Below are positions 54,177-63,369 of a stretch of DNA of 64,000 bases, in pieces. The notes below the pieces were generated by a model that worked only from the letters and a program-made list of their open reading frames with translations, did no database searches and was not told the DNA's origin. Made by a program: the position numbers and the translations under genes. The stretch lies in contig JAFTXQ010000011.1 in the NCBI GenBank assembly GCA_017461565.1, forward strand, positions 124,001 to 188,000, in the 5' to 3' direction. The stretch comes from Oscillospiraceae bacterium. GTDB taxonomy: Bacteria; Bacillota; Clostridia; Oscillospirales; Ruminococcaceae. Positions within the stretch are counted from its first letter, which is position 1. Each line of letters begins with the position of its first letter.

Positions 54177-55450
54177 TCAACTCCCTTTTGGCATTGATAT
54201 ACAGACGGTCGTTCCCTTTCCCTGTACGCTTCTGATATCAAGAGTACCTCCGCAAAGGACTTCAAGCCGCTTTCTGACATTTTTTATTCCGATATGTCCG
54301 CTCTCCGTGAGGATACCTGTATCAAAGCCTGTTCCGTCATCAGAAACAACTATCCTGTAATGCTGCTCTGTTTCCTCAGTTCGGATAACAACTGTTCCTC
54401 CGCCCTCTTTCTTTCGTATGCCCTTCTGCACTGCATTTCCACCAAGGGCTGAAGCGACAGTGCAGGAACACAGAAATACGTCGTCCCGATATCATACTCC
54501 ACATTGAGATTGCTGTCAGAAAGATACTGCTCCAGATTGAGATAGCTCCTGACATGGCGAAGCTCCTGTTCAAACGGGATAGGTCGGTCGTTTGTAAGAG
54601 AATCCATATTTACTCTCAGAAACAGCGACAGATCATTTATAGCCTCTTTTGCCCTCGCAGGGTCGGTCTCGCACATTCCACGTATCGCTGCAAGAGTATT
54701 ATAGAGAAAATGCGGCTGTATCTGGCTTAGCATGACCCTGATGTTTGCTTCTGTAAGCTCCTGCTTGTCCTTTTCATGCTGTATATCACGATCCAGCTGG
54801 ATATTGAAAAAGATGAACAGAACAGACAGCGTTATAGCAGGATTGAGCGTTGCGACTCCACGAAACAGGAACTGTATACCCTGCCCAAGCAAAGGGATCC
54901 ATACATAGCTGAGCAGCGCTATGACGATACGTGGCTTCAGCACCTTACGATATCTTATACACATCAATGTTGTCAGGGTATACACAGCAACAGGAAGCAC
55001 ACTCGCAAGTAATACAAGCTCACCACGTTTATAGATGTTTTCATCGGTTATGGTATAATACAGACCCGTAAAGGGTGTTACAAAACAGCCTGTCAGATGG
55101 AGGACTGCTATCACCTGAGCAATGCGCATATACATCCTCGACACCTGCGTATATCGGCTGAGATATTCTGTAACATACATCAGCAGCGTAAGCACCAGCG
55201 GAGCGCACACCGTGTAATATACGAACTGTCCGACATGCAGCGCCACAGGGTACCACGGCTGCTCCGTTCCGTTACAGCACCAGTCACTGAGATCGCCAAG
55301 GATAAACAGCAGATTCAGGACACATATCCATATAAAGCAATAGTTCTCCTTGGTCCTGTTTCTTCGGCTTATCAGATAACTGCCGATCATGATAGTGATA
55401 AACGCACTGAACACATCCAGCGCTATGTTTATATCATTATAATTTCCCAT
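54177..55450 (-). pseudogene. Sensor histidine kinase, LytS-like, 7TM, interrupted by a frameshift
   Basis: N-terminal seven-helix membrane domain (about 1-215), then a dimerisation/phosphoacceptor segment QIQPHFLYNT (His about 238), and the His-kinase ATPase core. The frame breaks at 54436-54438: upstream reads LQPLVEMQCRRAY, while the other frame reads QKGIRKKEGGG and continues DDGTGFD and GIKNVRKRLEVLCGGTLDI. Adding one A to the A-run restores LQPLVENAVQKG, the N-box. This is either a real loss of function, a phase-variable homopolymer, or a sequencing error. Partner of the response regulator. Confidence 0.85.
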
Positions 55451-55504
55451 ATCGTATCCGAGCGTTCCTTTTCGTTGATATTATCCTTTCAACACAAAGA
55501 CATA

Positions 55505-55699
55505 TTACTTGTTATCCAATCGTTTTTCAGACAGCGTGAGTTCATCTGTAGTTCCCGCCGCATCCGGACACTCACGGATGTCATCTGGTGCACCGAAATA
55601 CCTGCATCTGATGCTGTCAAGCAGCGCATGCTGTAGACGGCTGTCACAGGAAAAATCCAGCTCATAGTTATCAGACGGAGGCTTATTATGCAATTTCAT
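55505..55699 (-). CDS. Small 64-residue protein next to the histidine kinase
   Basis: ATG 55699 follows AAAGGAGAT at ideal spacing, supporting translation. The sequence is charged, with no signal peptide or membrane helix and three Cys (FSCDSRL, IRCRYF, RECPDAAG), ending in an acidic-basic tail. Position just upstream of a 7TM histidine kinase suggests a peptide precursor or a small regulator, but no family is recognised. Confidence 0.55.
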   Translation of the reverse strand: MKLHNKPPSDNYELDFSCDSRLQHALLDSIRCRYFGAPDDIRECPDAAGTTDELTLSEKRLDNK

Positions 55700-55777
55700 G
55701 ATAAATCTCCTTTTATTTTGCACGAGCATTTCACGTCGTGCCGATTCATTGCCGGGAATGGTCTTCCCGTTTTCAGA

Positions 55778-57628
55778 TCATTCTGCAACGATATCGTTCA
55801 TCGTAATTGATTTTCCGTCGAAATAAACGGAAGCCATAGCCGAATAATGAAGATCGTCATAAATGTCTAAAATATAGGGCATATACTGATACTTTCCCTC
55901 CACAAGCTTTCGGACAGAGAGCAATGCATCCTCTCCCCACACAGCAGTCCCCTCGATACAGGTATGAGGTTCATCTGATGCAGGATCGGTATACACCACA
56001 GCGATCTCATCTCCGTTTTTCAGCTCATGGATACGTGATGCGTCCTCGTCCATCAGGTAGTAACCGTCCACCGACAGACTGCCTGACTGACCGAAATACG
56101 CAAACACCAGATAAGCAAGCTCCCCGTTCACCATTACAGGCGCTGAAAATATAGTATAGCTGTCCTTTTCCTCGATCACATTCGTATGAAGCAGCATATC
56201 ACCGAGAAACGCCCAGCCGCCATCAAATTCAACGGTAAATGTATTGCCGCTTGCAGTTACATCGTTATCTGTGCCGATACAGTATATCTTCTGCGCTTCA
56301 GGATCGACTGTAAAAAGTGCATACCCCACCGATCTCACATATTGAAGCGAGGTATCGGACAGGGTCATGAAATACTGACCGTCATCGTTTATGCCTATCT
56401 CGGAAAAAACTACAGGCTCATCGGGTGTGTAGCTGAAATAATCGTACAGGAACTCGGTGTAGTCCTCGTCCTGACTGACCTTTGCATATTCGTCCACAAG
56501 CTCCTCACAGTCGGTCGGAAAATACAGTGTCATTCCTGTGGCTTCCTCATGCGCAGAGCCGTTTACCGAAGTAATGAAGTCGGAAAGTCCGTGCTCAATT
56601 CCCAGATTATCGGCGAGCTGTCCCAGATCGTAAAGCGATGTTCCGCCGCTGTTCAAGTCCTTGCTGCCGAATTCCTTGCTCCCGGAGAGCGCAGGTCCCA
56701 CATTGGACAGATCAAAGTTTATATGGTGAGTTATCTTCTGCACCACATCCTTTGCGGAGGATAGCTTTGACAGATCAGCTGCGGAGAGCGTGTAGGTCGC
56801 CTTTTTGGAGTGCTTTGCCGCATAGCCGTTCAGCACGTCGACGCAGAAGCTGTCCTTGCCAAGGGACGAAACAAGCGTTTTATAGTCCCATCCCGATGAC
56901 GGCTCAAGCTCCTCCGATGCAATCATATAGTCCGCAAAAGGCTCCAAAACACACGCCATATCGTAGGTAGCCATCAGGCATGCGTCAAAGCCGACAAAGT
57001 CGTATTTCCTTCCGCTTGCCGCAAAGACCTCTTCAAATGCAGTTTTAAGCTCGGGCAGGGTAAGCGAGTCGCCCGAGAATTGCTGATCGCTGCAAACGCC
57101 CCTCATGCTGCCGCCGCCGTGATCCCACAGGATGACTCCACGCTTTTCGGCAGGATAGTTCTCCTCGCCCCACATCAGGAAATCGCTCAGCGAGGACGGC
57201 TCGCCCATATTCACAGGAGAGCCTTGCTCTATCAGGCAAAGCTCACCGTCCTTTATCTCGTAGCGGCTGCTGTGAGCGGAGGAGATATCGTATTTTCGCC
57301 ATTTGTCGGCGCCGCCAGTCTGGATGATCACCCTTGTGGATTCGGGCAGCTCTGCCGAAAGCATCTCGGTGATGTTCTTTGTCGCATAGCCCGATCTTGT
57401 TTCAAGGCTGCTGCCGCACATGTAGATCATCAGTGTGTATGAACCGTCGTCATAATTTATGATCGGCTCGGGAGCCGATGGCTGTGCAGCGCTGCTTTCG
57501 GACAGCACCGTGCTTTCTGCCGCACTCTGCGCCGTATCATGAGAGGATGATATCTCCGCAGAGCCGCACCCTGCAAGAGCCGTCACAAACAGCACCGCCG
57601 CAGCCATAAGCAATAAGTTTTTTTTCAT
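55778..57628 (-). CDS. Clostripain-family (C11) cysteine peptidase lipoprotein
   Basis: 616 residues. Signal with lipobox LAGC near residue 20. The C11 core is at about 50-420: YTLMIYMCGSSLE, VILWDHGGGSMRG with the catalytic His, and VGFDACLMATYDMA with the catalytic Cys. C11 enzymes cleave after Arg or Lys and often self-process. The C-terminal 180 residues form a beta-rich extension. Start 57628 gives the signal peptide; the ribosome site is poor and the preceding gene ends 13 bases upstream, so translation is probably coupled. Confidence 0.88.
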   Translation of the reverse strand: MKKNLLLMAAAVLFVTALAGCGSAEISSSHDTAQSAAESTVLSESSAAQPSAPEPIINYDDGSYTLMIYMCGSSLETRSGYATKNITEMLSAELPESTRVIIQTGGADKWRKYDISSAHSSRYEIKDGELCLIEQGSPVNMGEPSSLSDFLMWGEENYPAEKRGVILWDHGGGSMRGVCSDQQFSGDSLTLPELKTAFEEVFAASGRKYDFVGFDACLMATYDMACVLEPFADYMIASEELEPSSGWDYKTLVSSLGKDSFCVDVLNGYAAKHSKKATYTLSAADLSKLSSAKDVVQKITHHINFDLSNVGPALSGSKEFGSKDLNSGGTSLYDLGQLADNLGIEHGLSDFITSVNGSAHEEATGMTLYFPTDCEELVDEYAKVSQDEDYTEFLYDYFSYTPDEPVVFSEIGINDDGQYFMTLSDTSLQYVRSVGYALFTVDPEAQKIYCIGTDNDVTASGNTFTVEFDGGWAFLGDMLLHTNVIEEKDSYTIFSAPVMVNGELAYLVFAYFGQSGSLSVDGYYLMDEDASRIHELKNGDEIAVVYTDPASDEPHTCIEGTAVWGEDALLSVRKLVEGKYQYMPYILDIYDDLHYSAMASVYFDGKSITMNDIVAE

Positions 57629-57641
57629 AGATATCTGTTTA

Positions 57642-60600
57642 TCAGCTAAGATTGAAAATAAGCAAGGAATTAGGATGCTTGTATTCAAGATGATAGATTT
57701 CCGAACCTACTATAAAGAAAGACTCGGCATATCGGCCAAGTGCGGCAAGCATATTATTATGTGTAATTGTTCCGTTTAGGTCGATAGTGTCGCTGATCCA
57801 ATAGTAGGTGTATTTTGTAGTAAAATATTTTTTGGAAAGCTTTTCGTAATCGCCTACCTCGACCTCTTCACCTACATTGAACCAAGATGAGTCTTCATGT
57901 TTCCATTGGATCTTAAGCTGTATTTTTTCATTAAGTGGGATCGGTTGTTTTGAAGGCGCTGACGTTAAAACTATACCGTTCTTAAAAGCTTCGGGCATAA
58001 TAGCACGGGTGACAAGATAGTCACCAAAGGTTTCTGTTCCTTGAGTACCTAAAATACTTTTACTCTTCAGCATTTCATATCTGCGTATCATAAGAGCCAC
58101 TTCGGTTTCTGTCATGAATTTACCGGTCGAAGGGAAAACAATGGGATTCGCCCAGGTCCGGTTAGCAGATACGCAGCTGGAAATGACTTTTCCGTCATTA
58201 ATAGTGTTATATGGAAATACTTCCGTGCAGGACAGATCTTTTCCGGCTATATAGCAGTAATTATCGTTATGCTCACCGTCATTTACAGACAGCTCGTTAA
58301 TAGCCAGAGCAACAGCATTTGCCACAATATCCTTCTGTGCTGCGGGATAAAAAGTATATGCAAGCGTTGCAATGGCGGAACCCTTAAACAGTGTATCCTT
58401 AAGCCAGGTGCGGATTATTGATATATCTTCCTTTGCCTCAGAATAGAAATTGTAGAAATAATACATCATCTGGTAGTAATAATCAAGCGGCTTTACCGCA
58501 GATTTCGGAACAGATGAACCTGCATTATATCCTGCAAGAGCGTTACAGAAATTCACAAAATCATTGATGATATTGTCCTTACCCACTTCATTCAAAGCGT
58601 ACATTGCCGCATCCATCTGCACCGCAGCGAAATAATCATCATCGGAAATGTCTTCCACAGGCTCTCCGTCAATATCGATAAGGGATATATCCGACGCAGT
58701 GATATCCTCCCAGTAGCCCTCGTAAAGCTTGTCCTTGTTTTTCAATATCTTTGACTTGACATCGGAAAGCTCTGCACTGAGCAAGCATTCCACCTCTTTT
58801 ACGATCTTCACGCCATCAACGGAATATCCCGTCATAGAGCCCGGGAGAGTGACCTTACCGTTTTCATCGATGTATACCGTTACACAGTGTGATACTCCTG
58901 ACCTGTTCACATAATCATGAATGTATTCGTTATACTTACTGTTGTAGGAGTTCATTATCTTTGTAAGAGGTGCGGCGTAGTCATTAAGGAAGTTGTTCCA
59001 ACCGAGAGAAGTAGTGTTGAATGCTGTACCGTGTACAGCTGTGATCACATCTGCTCCATTTGCCGATATGGCAGCTCCAAGTGAGTCCATCTTTTTGTCC
59101 AGGTTACCCAAAGATGTCAGTATCTCTCTGCTCACCCTTTCGATCTTTGCATCGGTATTTTCTATAACTCCGCAGATACCAAGTATTGTCTGTACACCCG
59201 ATATGACAGAGCCCACTGCCCCAACACCCTGTGCAAATGACCAAGCATCCTTTAAGGATTGATAGTTTGTACCGTTCAAATTTAAAAGCGCATCTCTATA
59301 GCTGGGATAAGGAAGCTCCAGAGTCTGAAAATCACTACTGGTGCCGGGCAGATCTTCAGGATCACGATCGGAGACAGGGAGATAGCAGAGCTGTATATAT
59401 TCGCTGTCGCCGCTGCTGCCCCACTCATTCTTCATATTGTCGTGGGCAACTGTGATATCACCGTCAAACGTTGTTTCTTCAAGATCAGCGCCGATGTATA
59501 CAAAGTCGAATGTTACAGTATACGAATCGCCATCCTTTTCAAGCTCTATATTCGTCGCATCTGCAAAATCTCCGCCGAAGCTCAGATCGTCAGCCGTAAG
59601 CTCACCCCACTCGCCGTTCTTTACATAAAGAACTGCTGTCGCGGTGAAGGTATCCTCAGCCTCAGCCTCATCGACATAATCCAGATATCCGCCGATAGAA
59701 GCCTCTACAGCATGCAGCATAACGATATGCTCGCTCTGTGAGCCTGTCATTGCCGCAGGTATCACCAGCGCCTTGTTATCTATCATGTCTATCGCTGTAT
59801 CAATGTCCTCTGCACCTGCTGCGACAGCGAGAGTCACGGTGAGCTTATCCGCCGACACAGCCTTTACTGTATAGGTGATATCATCGCATACTATCTCCTC
59901 GCCTGCTGCTGCGGTAAATGTGTCATTGTCGAATGCGACATCAAAGCTAAGCTCGCCACTTGCAAAAGCAAAGCTGTCATGAACGAGATATCCGCTGCGT
60001 ACCGCAATGACGATCTCAGCGGAAAGCTCCTCGCCTGCCGTTGTTGCGCCTGCGGAAAGCGTTACTCCGCCGTAGCAGGAATCGCCGTCCTCAACCGTAC
60101 CCGAGGTGCTGATGACTATCGTGCCATCCTCGCCCTTTACATCTGTTATCTCCAATCCGCTGAACCTGTCCGTCAGCGTAAGCATATCCTTTGTAAGCCC
60201 TGCAGAAGGTGCTGCGCCGTTCAGCTTAACAGTTATGACGGGGTCCTTTTCATATTCTGATATCGCTCCGCCGATATTCGCAGAATACACGGGAGCCACA
60301 TCATAGGAGCTGTCGCTCCAGTATGCTTCGGCATATTTGCCGCTTTCCATCACATTCTTATGTACTCCGACATGTATCGCCTCGTAGTTTGCAGAGGAAT
60401 CAAAGCTAAGCTTAAGCTCGCTCTCTGATACCTTTTCAACATCAAATACTGTGATATCCTCGCTCACCAGCACAGCGCCTTCGCTTTCAGGACCGTATGA
60501 CAACGCCTTTATCATTACCGAACCCTTTGCCACCTCTTCAGCAAAACGTTCTGTTCCTGCGGACAGAGTAACGATGTAGCGCCCGCCATCCTTTGCGGCA

Positions 60601-60749
60601 GAAGCGTCGATCGATACCCAGTCCTTTTCATCGGATTCCCAGCTGAGCTGAACGCTGTCGGTCTTGTTGTCCGCACAGCCTGACGACGTCAGAAGTATAG
60701 ATGCTGCGACCAGTACGCTAAGTGACCTTTTCCAAATTTGTCTTTTCAT
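57642..60749 (-). CDS. Large lipoprotein with Ig-like N-terminus and hydrophobic/coiled-coil middle
   Basis: 1035 residues. Signal ends SSGC near residue 26. Residues about 30-480 are beta-sandwich-like repeats. At about 520 comes a hydrophobic stretch (GVGAVGSVISGVQTILGICG) followed by a helical heptad-like part (ENTDAKIERVSREILTSLGN) and a helix-rich region to about 870. The order resembles helical pore-forming or membrane-inserting proteins only loosely, and no family is assigned. It is the first gene of the unit with the C11 peptidase (13-base gap) and has a strong promoter with a spacer inverted repeat. ATG follows AAGGAGG. Confidence 0.72.
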   Translation of the reverse strand: MKRQIWKRSLSVLVAASILLTSSGCADNKTDSVQLSWESDEKDWVSIDASAAKDGGRYIVTLSAGTERFAEEVAKGSVMIKALSYGPESEGAVLVSEDITVFDVEKVSESELKLSFDSSANYEAIHVGVHKNVMESGKYAEAYWSDSSYDVAPVYSANIGGAISEYEKDPVITVKLNGAAPSAGLTKDMLTLTDRFSGLEITDVKGEDGTIVISTSGTVEDGDSCYGGVTLSAGATTAGEELSAEIVIAVRSGYLVHDSFAFASGELSFDVAFDNDTFTAAAGEEIVCDDITYTVKAVSADKLTVTLAVAAGAEDIDTAIDMIDNKALVIPAAMTGSQSEHIVMLHAVEASIGGYLDYVDEAEAEDTFTATAVLYVKNGEWGELTADDLSFGGDFADATNIELEKDGDSYTVTFDFVYIGADLEETTFDGDITVAHDNMKNEWGSSGDSEYIQLCYLPVSDRDPEDLPGTSSDFQTLELPYPSYRDALLNLNGTNYQSLKDAWSFAQGVGAVGSVISGVQTILGICGVIENTDAKIERVSREILTSLGNLDKKMDSLGAAISANGADVITAVHGTAFNTTSLGWNNFLNDYAAPLTKIMNSYNSKYNEYIHDYVNRSGVSHCVTVYIDENGKVTLPGSMTGYSVDGVKIVKEVECLLSAELSDVKSKILKNKDKLYEGYWEDITASDISLIDIDGEPVEDISDDDYFAAVQMDAAMYALNEVGKDNIINDFVNFCNALAGYNAGSSVPKSAVKPLDYYYQMMYYFYNFYSEAKEDISIIRTWLKDTLFKGSAIATLAYTFYPAAQKDIVANAVALAINELSVNDGEHNDNYCYIAGKDLSCTEVFPYNTINDGKVISSCVSANRTWANPIVFPSTGKFMTETEVALMIRRYEMLKSKSILGTQGTETFGDYLVTRAIMPEAFKNGIVLTSAPSKQPIPLNEKIQLKIQWKHEDSSWFNVGEEVEVGDYEKLSKKYFTTKYTYYWISDTIDLNGTITHNNMLAALGRYAESFFIVGSEIYHLEYKHPNSLLIFNLS

Positions 60750-60834
60750 AAGCTCCTCCTTATATTTTTCGCAGTCGGAACATGGGCAGCTGTTTCAGCA
60801 CAGGCCTGCCATCCCTGCGGTGTTTGCTGTAATG

Positions 60835-60863
60835 ATTATACAAGACGGTCATGTCTTTGTCAA
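60835..60863 (-). promoter_or_regulatory. Consensus promoter of the lipoprotein/C11 unit
   Basis: TTGACA (60858-60863), 17 bases, TATAAT (60835-60840) on the leftward strand. The spacer contains AAGAC-N6-GTCTT, a possible operator between -35 and -10. Confidence 0.8.
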
Positions 60864-61034
60864 TCATTTACAGACGGTTTTGCACTACAGACATCATTCA
60901 GCTGCTCCATCAGCCATGATCTTATTGATACAGTGGCATGAACAGCTCCGATCTCCTTGTGCTTCATCAATATATACGAATAAGCTCAAAAAGTATCTCA
61001 TTTTCTGTCAATTTTTTTAAACCGCCCTGTACTA

Positions 61035-61133
61035 GTGCGGGTTCGGAGCATATCTGACAACATAGGAAAGCGGCTCTCCGTTGATATGCACCCCAAAAGT
61101 GTCTAACTTTCAGAGTGCATATCACAGAGAGCC
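61035..61133. repeat. Hairpin repeat, copy 3, interrupted by a TGATATGCACC palindrome
   Basis: AGTGCGGGTTCGGAG, ACATAGGAAAGCGGCTCTCC, then the hairpin loop is filled by TGATATGCACC...GTGCATATCA (61082-61122), then AGAGAGCCG. The two outer arms still pair, so the insertion sits in the loop of the older repeat. Confidence 0.7.
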
Positions 61134-61142
61134 GTTTTATTT

Positions 61143-61574
61143 TTATCCGCAAAGCTGTTTCAGCAGCTCGATAACAGGCTTTTCTACCAGCTTTTTATAC
61201 TCCCTTTCAGCAAAATTGCGGAAGGTGCGTGCAAGCTCATTCAGGTCTTTTTCGAGGGTAGTGTTGACCTCGTGGCTGCCTTTGGAATAGTATTTCGTGA
61301 CCTCTTTAAAGTCCCATTCACGAAACAATTTCGGCTTAAGCTCGCCTATCTCCTCGATATCAGGTATGTTCTGAAAATAGTCCAGCTTGTAGAGGGAGTA
61401 ATAATCGCCCTCGTTCATCTCCTCGTTGTAGACATCAAGCAGCTTCCTGTAACAATCGCAGAGCTTTTCAAGCTGTCCGAGTAGCGATGCTTTGTCGCCT
61501 GTACAGAGGCTGTCAAGCTGAGCTTTGTTGTCATCCAGAGCCTTTCGAAGGCTGTCGCTGTAATGACTCGCCAT
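61143..61574 (-). CDS. Helix-rich protein, probably a C-terminal fragment
   Basis: 143 residues from ATG 61574, almost entirely predicted helix (SLRKALDDNKAQLDSL, LNELARTFRNFAEREYKKLV). The GGAG upstream is adjacent to the ATG, too close for a ribosome site, and the same frame continues upstream as AAKYLDTSSGKSLAKE to a TAA near 61625, so it may be the end of a longer protein cut off there. No family recognised. Confidence 0.45.
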   Translation of the reverse strand: MASHYSDSLRKALDDNKAQLDSLCTGDKASLLGQLEKLCDCYRKLLDVYNEEMNEGDYYSLYKLDYFQNIPDIEEIGELKPKLFREWDFKEVTKYYSKGSHEVNTTLEKDLNELARTFRNFAEREYKKLVEKPVIELLKQLCG

Positions 61575-61613
61575 CTCCTTTGCAAGGCTCTTGCCGCTGC
61601 TTGTGTCAAGGTA

Positions 61614-61798
61614 TTTTGCGGCTTACTCGTACACCGCCGCAAAAACGCCTTGTAATCGACACCGTTGACGAGGATGCAGATGTATATATCAGAGTAGTAG
61701 AACCATCAGTGATTGAATATGCTGTTGCAGACGGTGTTGATGCGTTGCAAAATGAAAACTATATCTGTGCACCTAAGAAAGTGGATCTTGCAATATAA
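61614..61798 (+). pseudogene. C-terminal fragment of an unidentified protein
   Basis: The frame reads RTPPQKRLVIDTVDEDADVY, IRVVEPSVIEYAVADGVDAL and ends KKVDLAI before TAA. Its sequence quality and codon use look genuine but it has no start or ribosome site; it begins where the leftward helical fragment breaks off, marking a junction. The following hairpin at 61899 would end its transcript. The rest of 61575-61945 holds AT-rich sequence and that terminator. Confidence 0.5.
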
Positions 61799-61898
61799 AT
61801 ATCGTCAATCAAAAATAGTATTCTTATCAAAATCGATTATATATTATCTCCATGTAGCTATATAAGCTACCCGATCAATTATCGGATCATAGAACGTT

Positions 61899-61926
61899 CC
61901 CCTGAGCTTCGGCTCAGGGGATTTTT
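61899..61926 (+). terminator. Strong UUCG-loop terminator
   Basis: CCCCTGAGC, TTCG, GCTCAGGGG (61899-61920), a perfect 9-bp stem with tetraloop, followed by ATTTTTC. Lies just ahead of the DUF960 ribosome site. Confidence 0.8.
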
Positions 61927-61945
61927 CTGTTTCAAGGAGGAAATC

Positions 61946-62242
61946 ATGGCACAAAAATTCAACAATCAGCATTACTGTACCAAAGGAATTTCAGAGCGAC
62001 TTCCAATCATGACGCAGGTTATCCTGTGGGAACTCATCGACAGTATGGAAGTCGAGGAGCAGGATTATTTACAGGTGTTCATGCTTTCTGTTGAAGATGG
62101 ACAGCAGAAGATAATTCACGAGCAGGAATGCCCTGAATACTCAAAGGAGCATCTGTTTTCTAGTACAAACCCCATCACAGGCAAGATATTCGTCATTGAC
62201 GATGAAACTCACTCAACCATGCTTTTTGCTGAAGAATACTGA
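61946..62242 (+). CDS. DUF960-family protein
   Basis: 98 residues matching DUF960: ILWELIDSMEVEEQDYLQVF, KIIHEQECPEYSKEH, and PITGKIFVIDDETHSTMLFA. Function unknown; the family is frequent on integrative elements and plasmids of Firmicutes. ATG follows AAGGAGG. First gene of a three-gene set with the amidoligase and the glutamine amidotransferase. Confidence 0.85.
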   Translation: MAQKFNNQHYCTKGISERLPIMTQVILWELIDSMEVEEQDYLQVFMLSVEDGQQKIIHEQECPEYSKEHLFSSTNPITGKIFVIDDETHSTMLFAEEY

Positions 62243-62257
62243 TAGGAGGATTACAAA

Positions 62258-63367
62258 ATGCAAAACGATATTATTTTCTGCGACCGCTGCGGATGCGAGC
62301 TTACAAGCGACTCGGCACACTATTTTGATGATGAATATTACTGTTCTGAATGCTTTGAAGAAGAAACTATTGTCTGCTCTTACTGTGGTGATCGTATATT
62401 AAGGGACGATAACGCTGGCACCATGAGCATGCCGCTGTGCGATCGTTGCTACGACAACCACTACACCTCTTGTGAGGATTGTGGTCGTATCATTCATCAG
62501 GACTATGCCAACTACTACGATGATGACAACTGTCCTTACTGCGACAACTGTTTCAGCCACCGCAACGAAGGTCCTATCCGAGATTACAGCTACAAACCCG
62601 ATCCCGAGTTCTTCGGTGAGGGAGATCGATATTTCGGTGTTGAGCTTGAAATCGATGAAGGCGGTAAAATTGGAGACAACGCTCAGGCACTCATCGACCT
62701 TGCGAATGTGCTGTCGGAGCACATCTACATCAAATCGGACGGCAGTCTCAACGATGGTATGGAGATAGTAACTCACCCGATGGCACTGGACTATCATCGT
62801 TCTACTATGCCGTGGGAGAGGCTCTGCGGCAAGGCTATTCATCTCCGCTACAAGAGCCACAAAACGACTACATGTGGACTTCATGTTCACGTTAATCGAA
62901 CAGCCTTTGGCGAGACCCGAGAGGAGCAGGATGAAGCTATCTCTCGGGTTCTTTATTTCGTGGAACATCACTTGGCTGAACTCCTCAAATTCAGCCGCCG
63001 CACCGAGTACGCAATGAACAAATGGGCGGCTCGCTATGGCTACAAGCACGACCCGAAAGAAATCATGGAGAACGCCAAGAAGGGCGGCAACGGTAGATAC
63101 GCCTGCGTAAACATCACCAACTGGAACACCATCGAATTCAGAATGTTCCGCGGCACTCTCAAAGCAAATACTATAATCGCCACTCTGGAGCTGGTTGATA
63201 AGGTGTGTGACCTCGCTCTGTACCTTACCGACAAAGAGATTGCCAATGTCAGCTGGACGACCTTTGTCAAGACGCTCGATGCTACAAAGCATAAGGAACT
63301 GATAGCTTATCTCAAGGAGCGTCAGTTGTATGTAAATGAGCCTGTTGATTTTATGGAGGATGATTAA
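62258..63367 (+). CDS. Amidoligase (PF12224-type) with N-terminal zinc ribbons
   Basis: 369 residues. Residues 1-105 contain CxxC pairs (CDRCGC, CSECFE, CSYCGD, CDRCYD, CEDCGR, CPYCDNC), several zinc-ribbon/LIM-like units. The C-terminal domain is an amidoligase of the carboxylate-amine ligase superfamily: YFGVELEIDEG, IKSDGSLNDGMEIVTHPM, CGLHVHVNR and NTIEFRMFRGTL. These enzymes form amide bonds using ATP. ATG follows AGGAGGA, 15 bases after the DUF960 gene, and the GATase gene follows by 2 bases. A role in making a peptide-like product or modifying a protein is inferred. Confidence 0.88.
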   Translation: MQNDIIFCDRCGCELTSDSAHYFDDEYYCSECFEEETIVCSYCGDRILRDDNAGTMSMPLCDRCYDNHYTSCEDCGRIIHQDYANYYDDDNCPYCDNCFSHRNEGPIRDYSYKPDPEFFGEGDRYFGVELEIDEGGKIGDNAQALIDLANVLSEHIYIKSDGSLNDGMEIVTHPMALDYHRSTMPWERLCGKAIHLRYKSHKTTTCGLHVHVNRTAFGETREEQDEAISRVLYFVEHHLAELLKFSRRTEYAMNKWAARYGYKHDPKEIMENAKKGGNGRYACVNITNWNTIEFRMFRGTLKANTIIATLELVDKVCDLALYLTDKEIANVSWTTFVKTLDATKHKELIAYLKERQLYVNEPVDFMEDD

Positions 63368-63369
63368 TT

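Larger units (their letters stand above)
60750..61142. other. 393-base intergenic region with promoter and repeat
   Basis: No coding sequence supported. It contains the promoter of the 1035-residue lipoprotein (60835-60863), a T-rich stretch, and hairpin repeat copy 3 with an embedded TGATATGCACC palindrome (61035-61133). Confidence 0.6.

Noticed and set aside
62258-62570. The Cys-rich start of the amidoligase as a eukaryotic LIM domain from contamination
   Set aside because: Spacing of CxxC pairs fits bacterial zinc ribbons often fused to amidoligases, and the surrounding genes have bacterial ribosome sites.
62399-63292. A 297-residue leftward open frame opposite the amidoligase gene
   Set aside because: The opposite strand carries the full amidoligase motifs and ribosome sites; this frame is rich in Val and has no recognisable domain.
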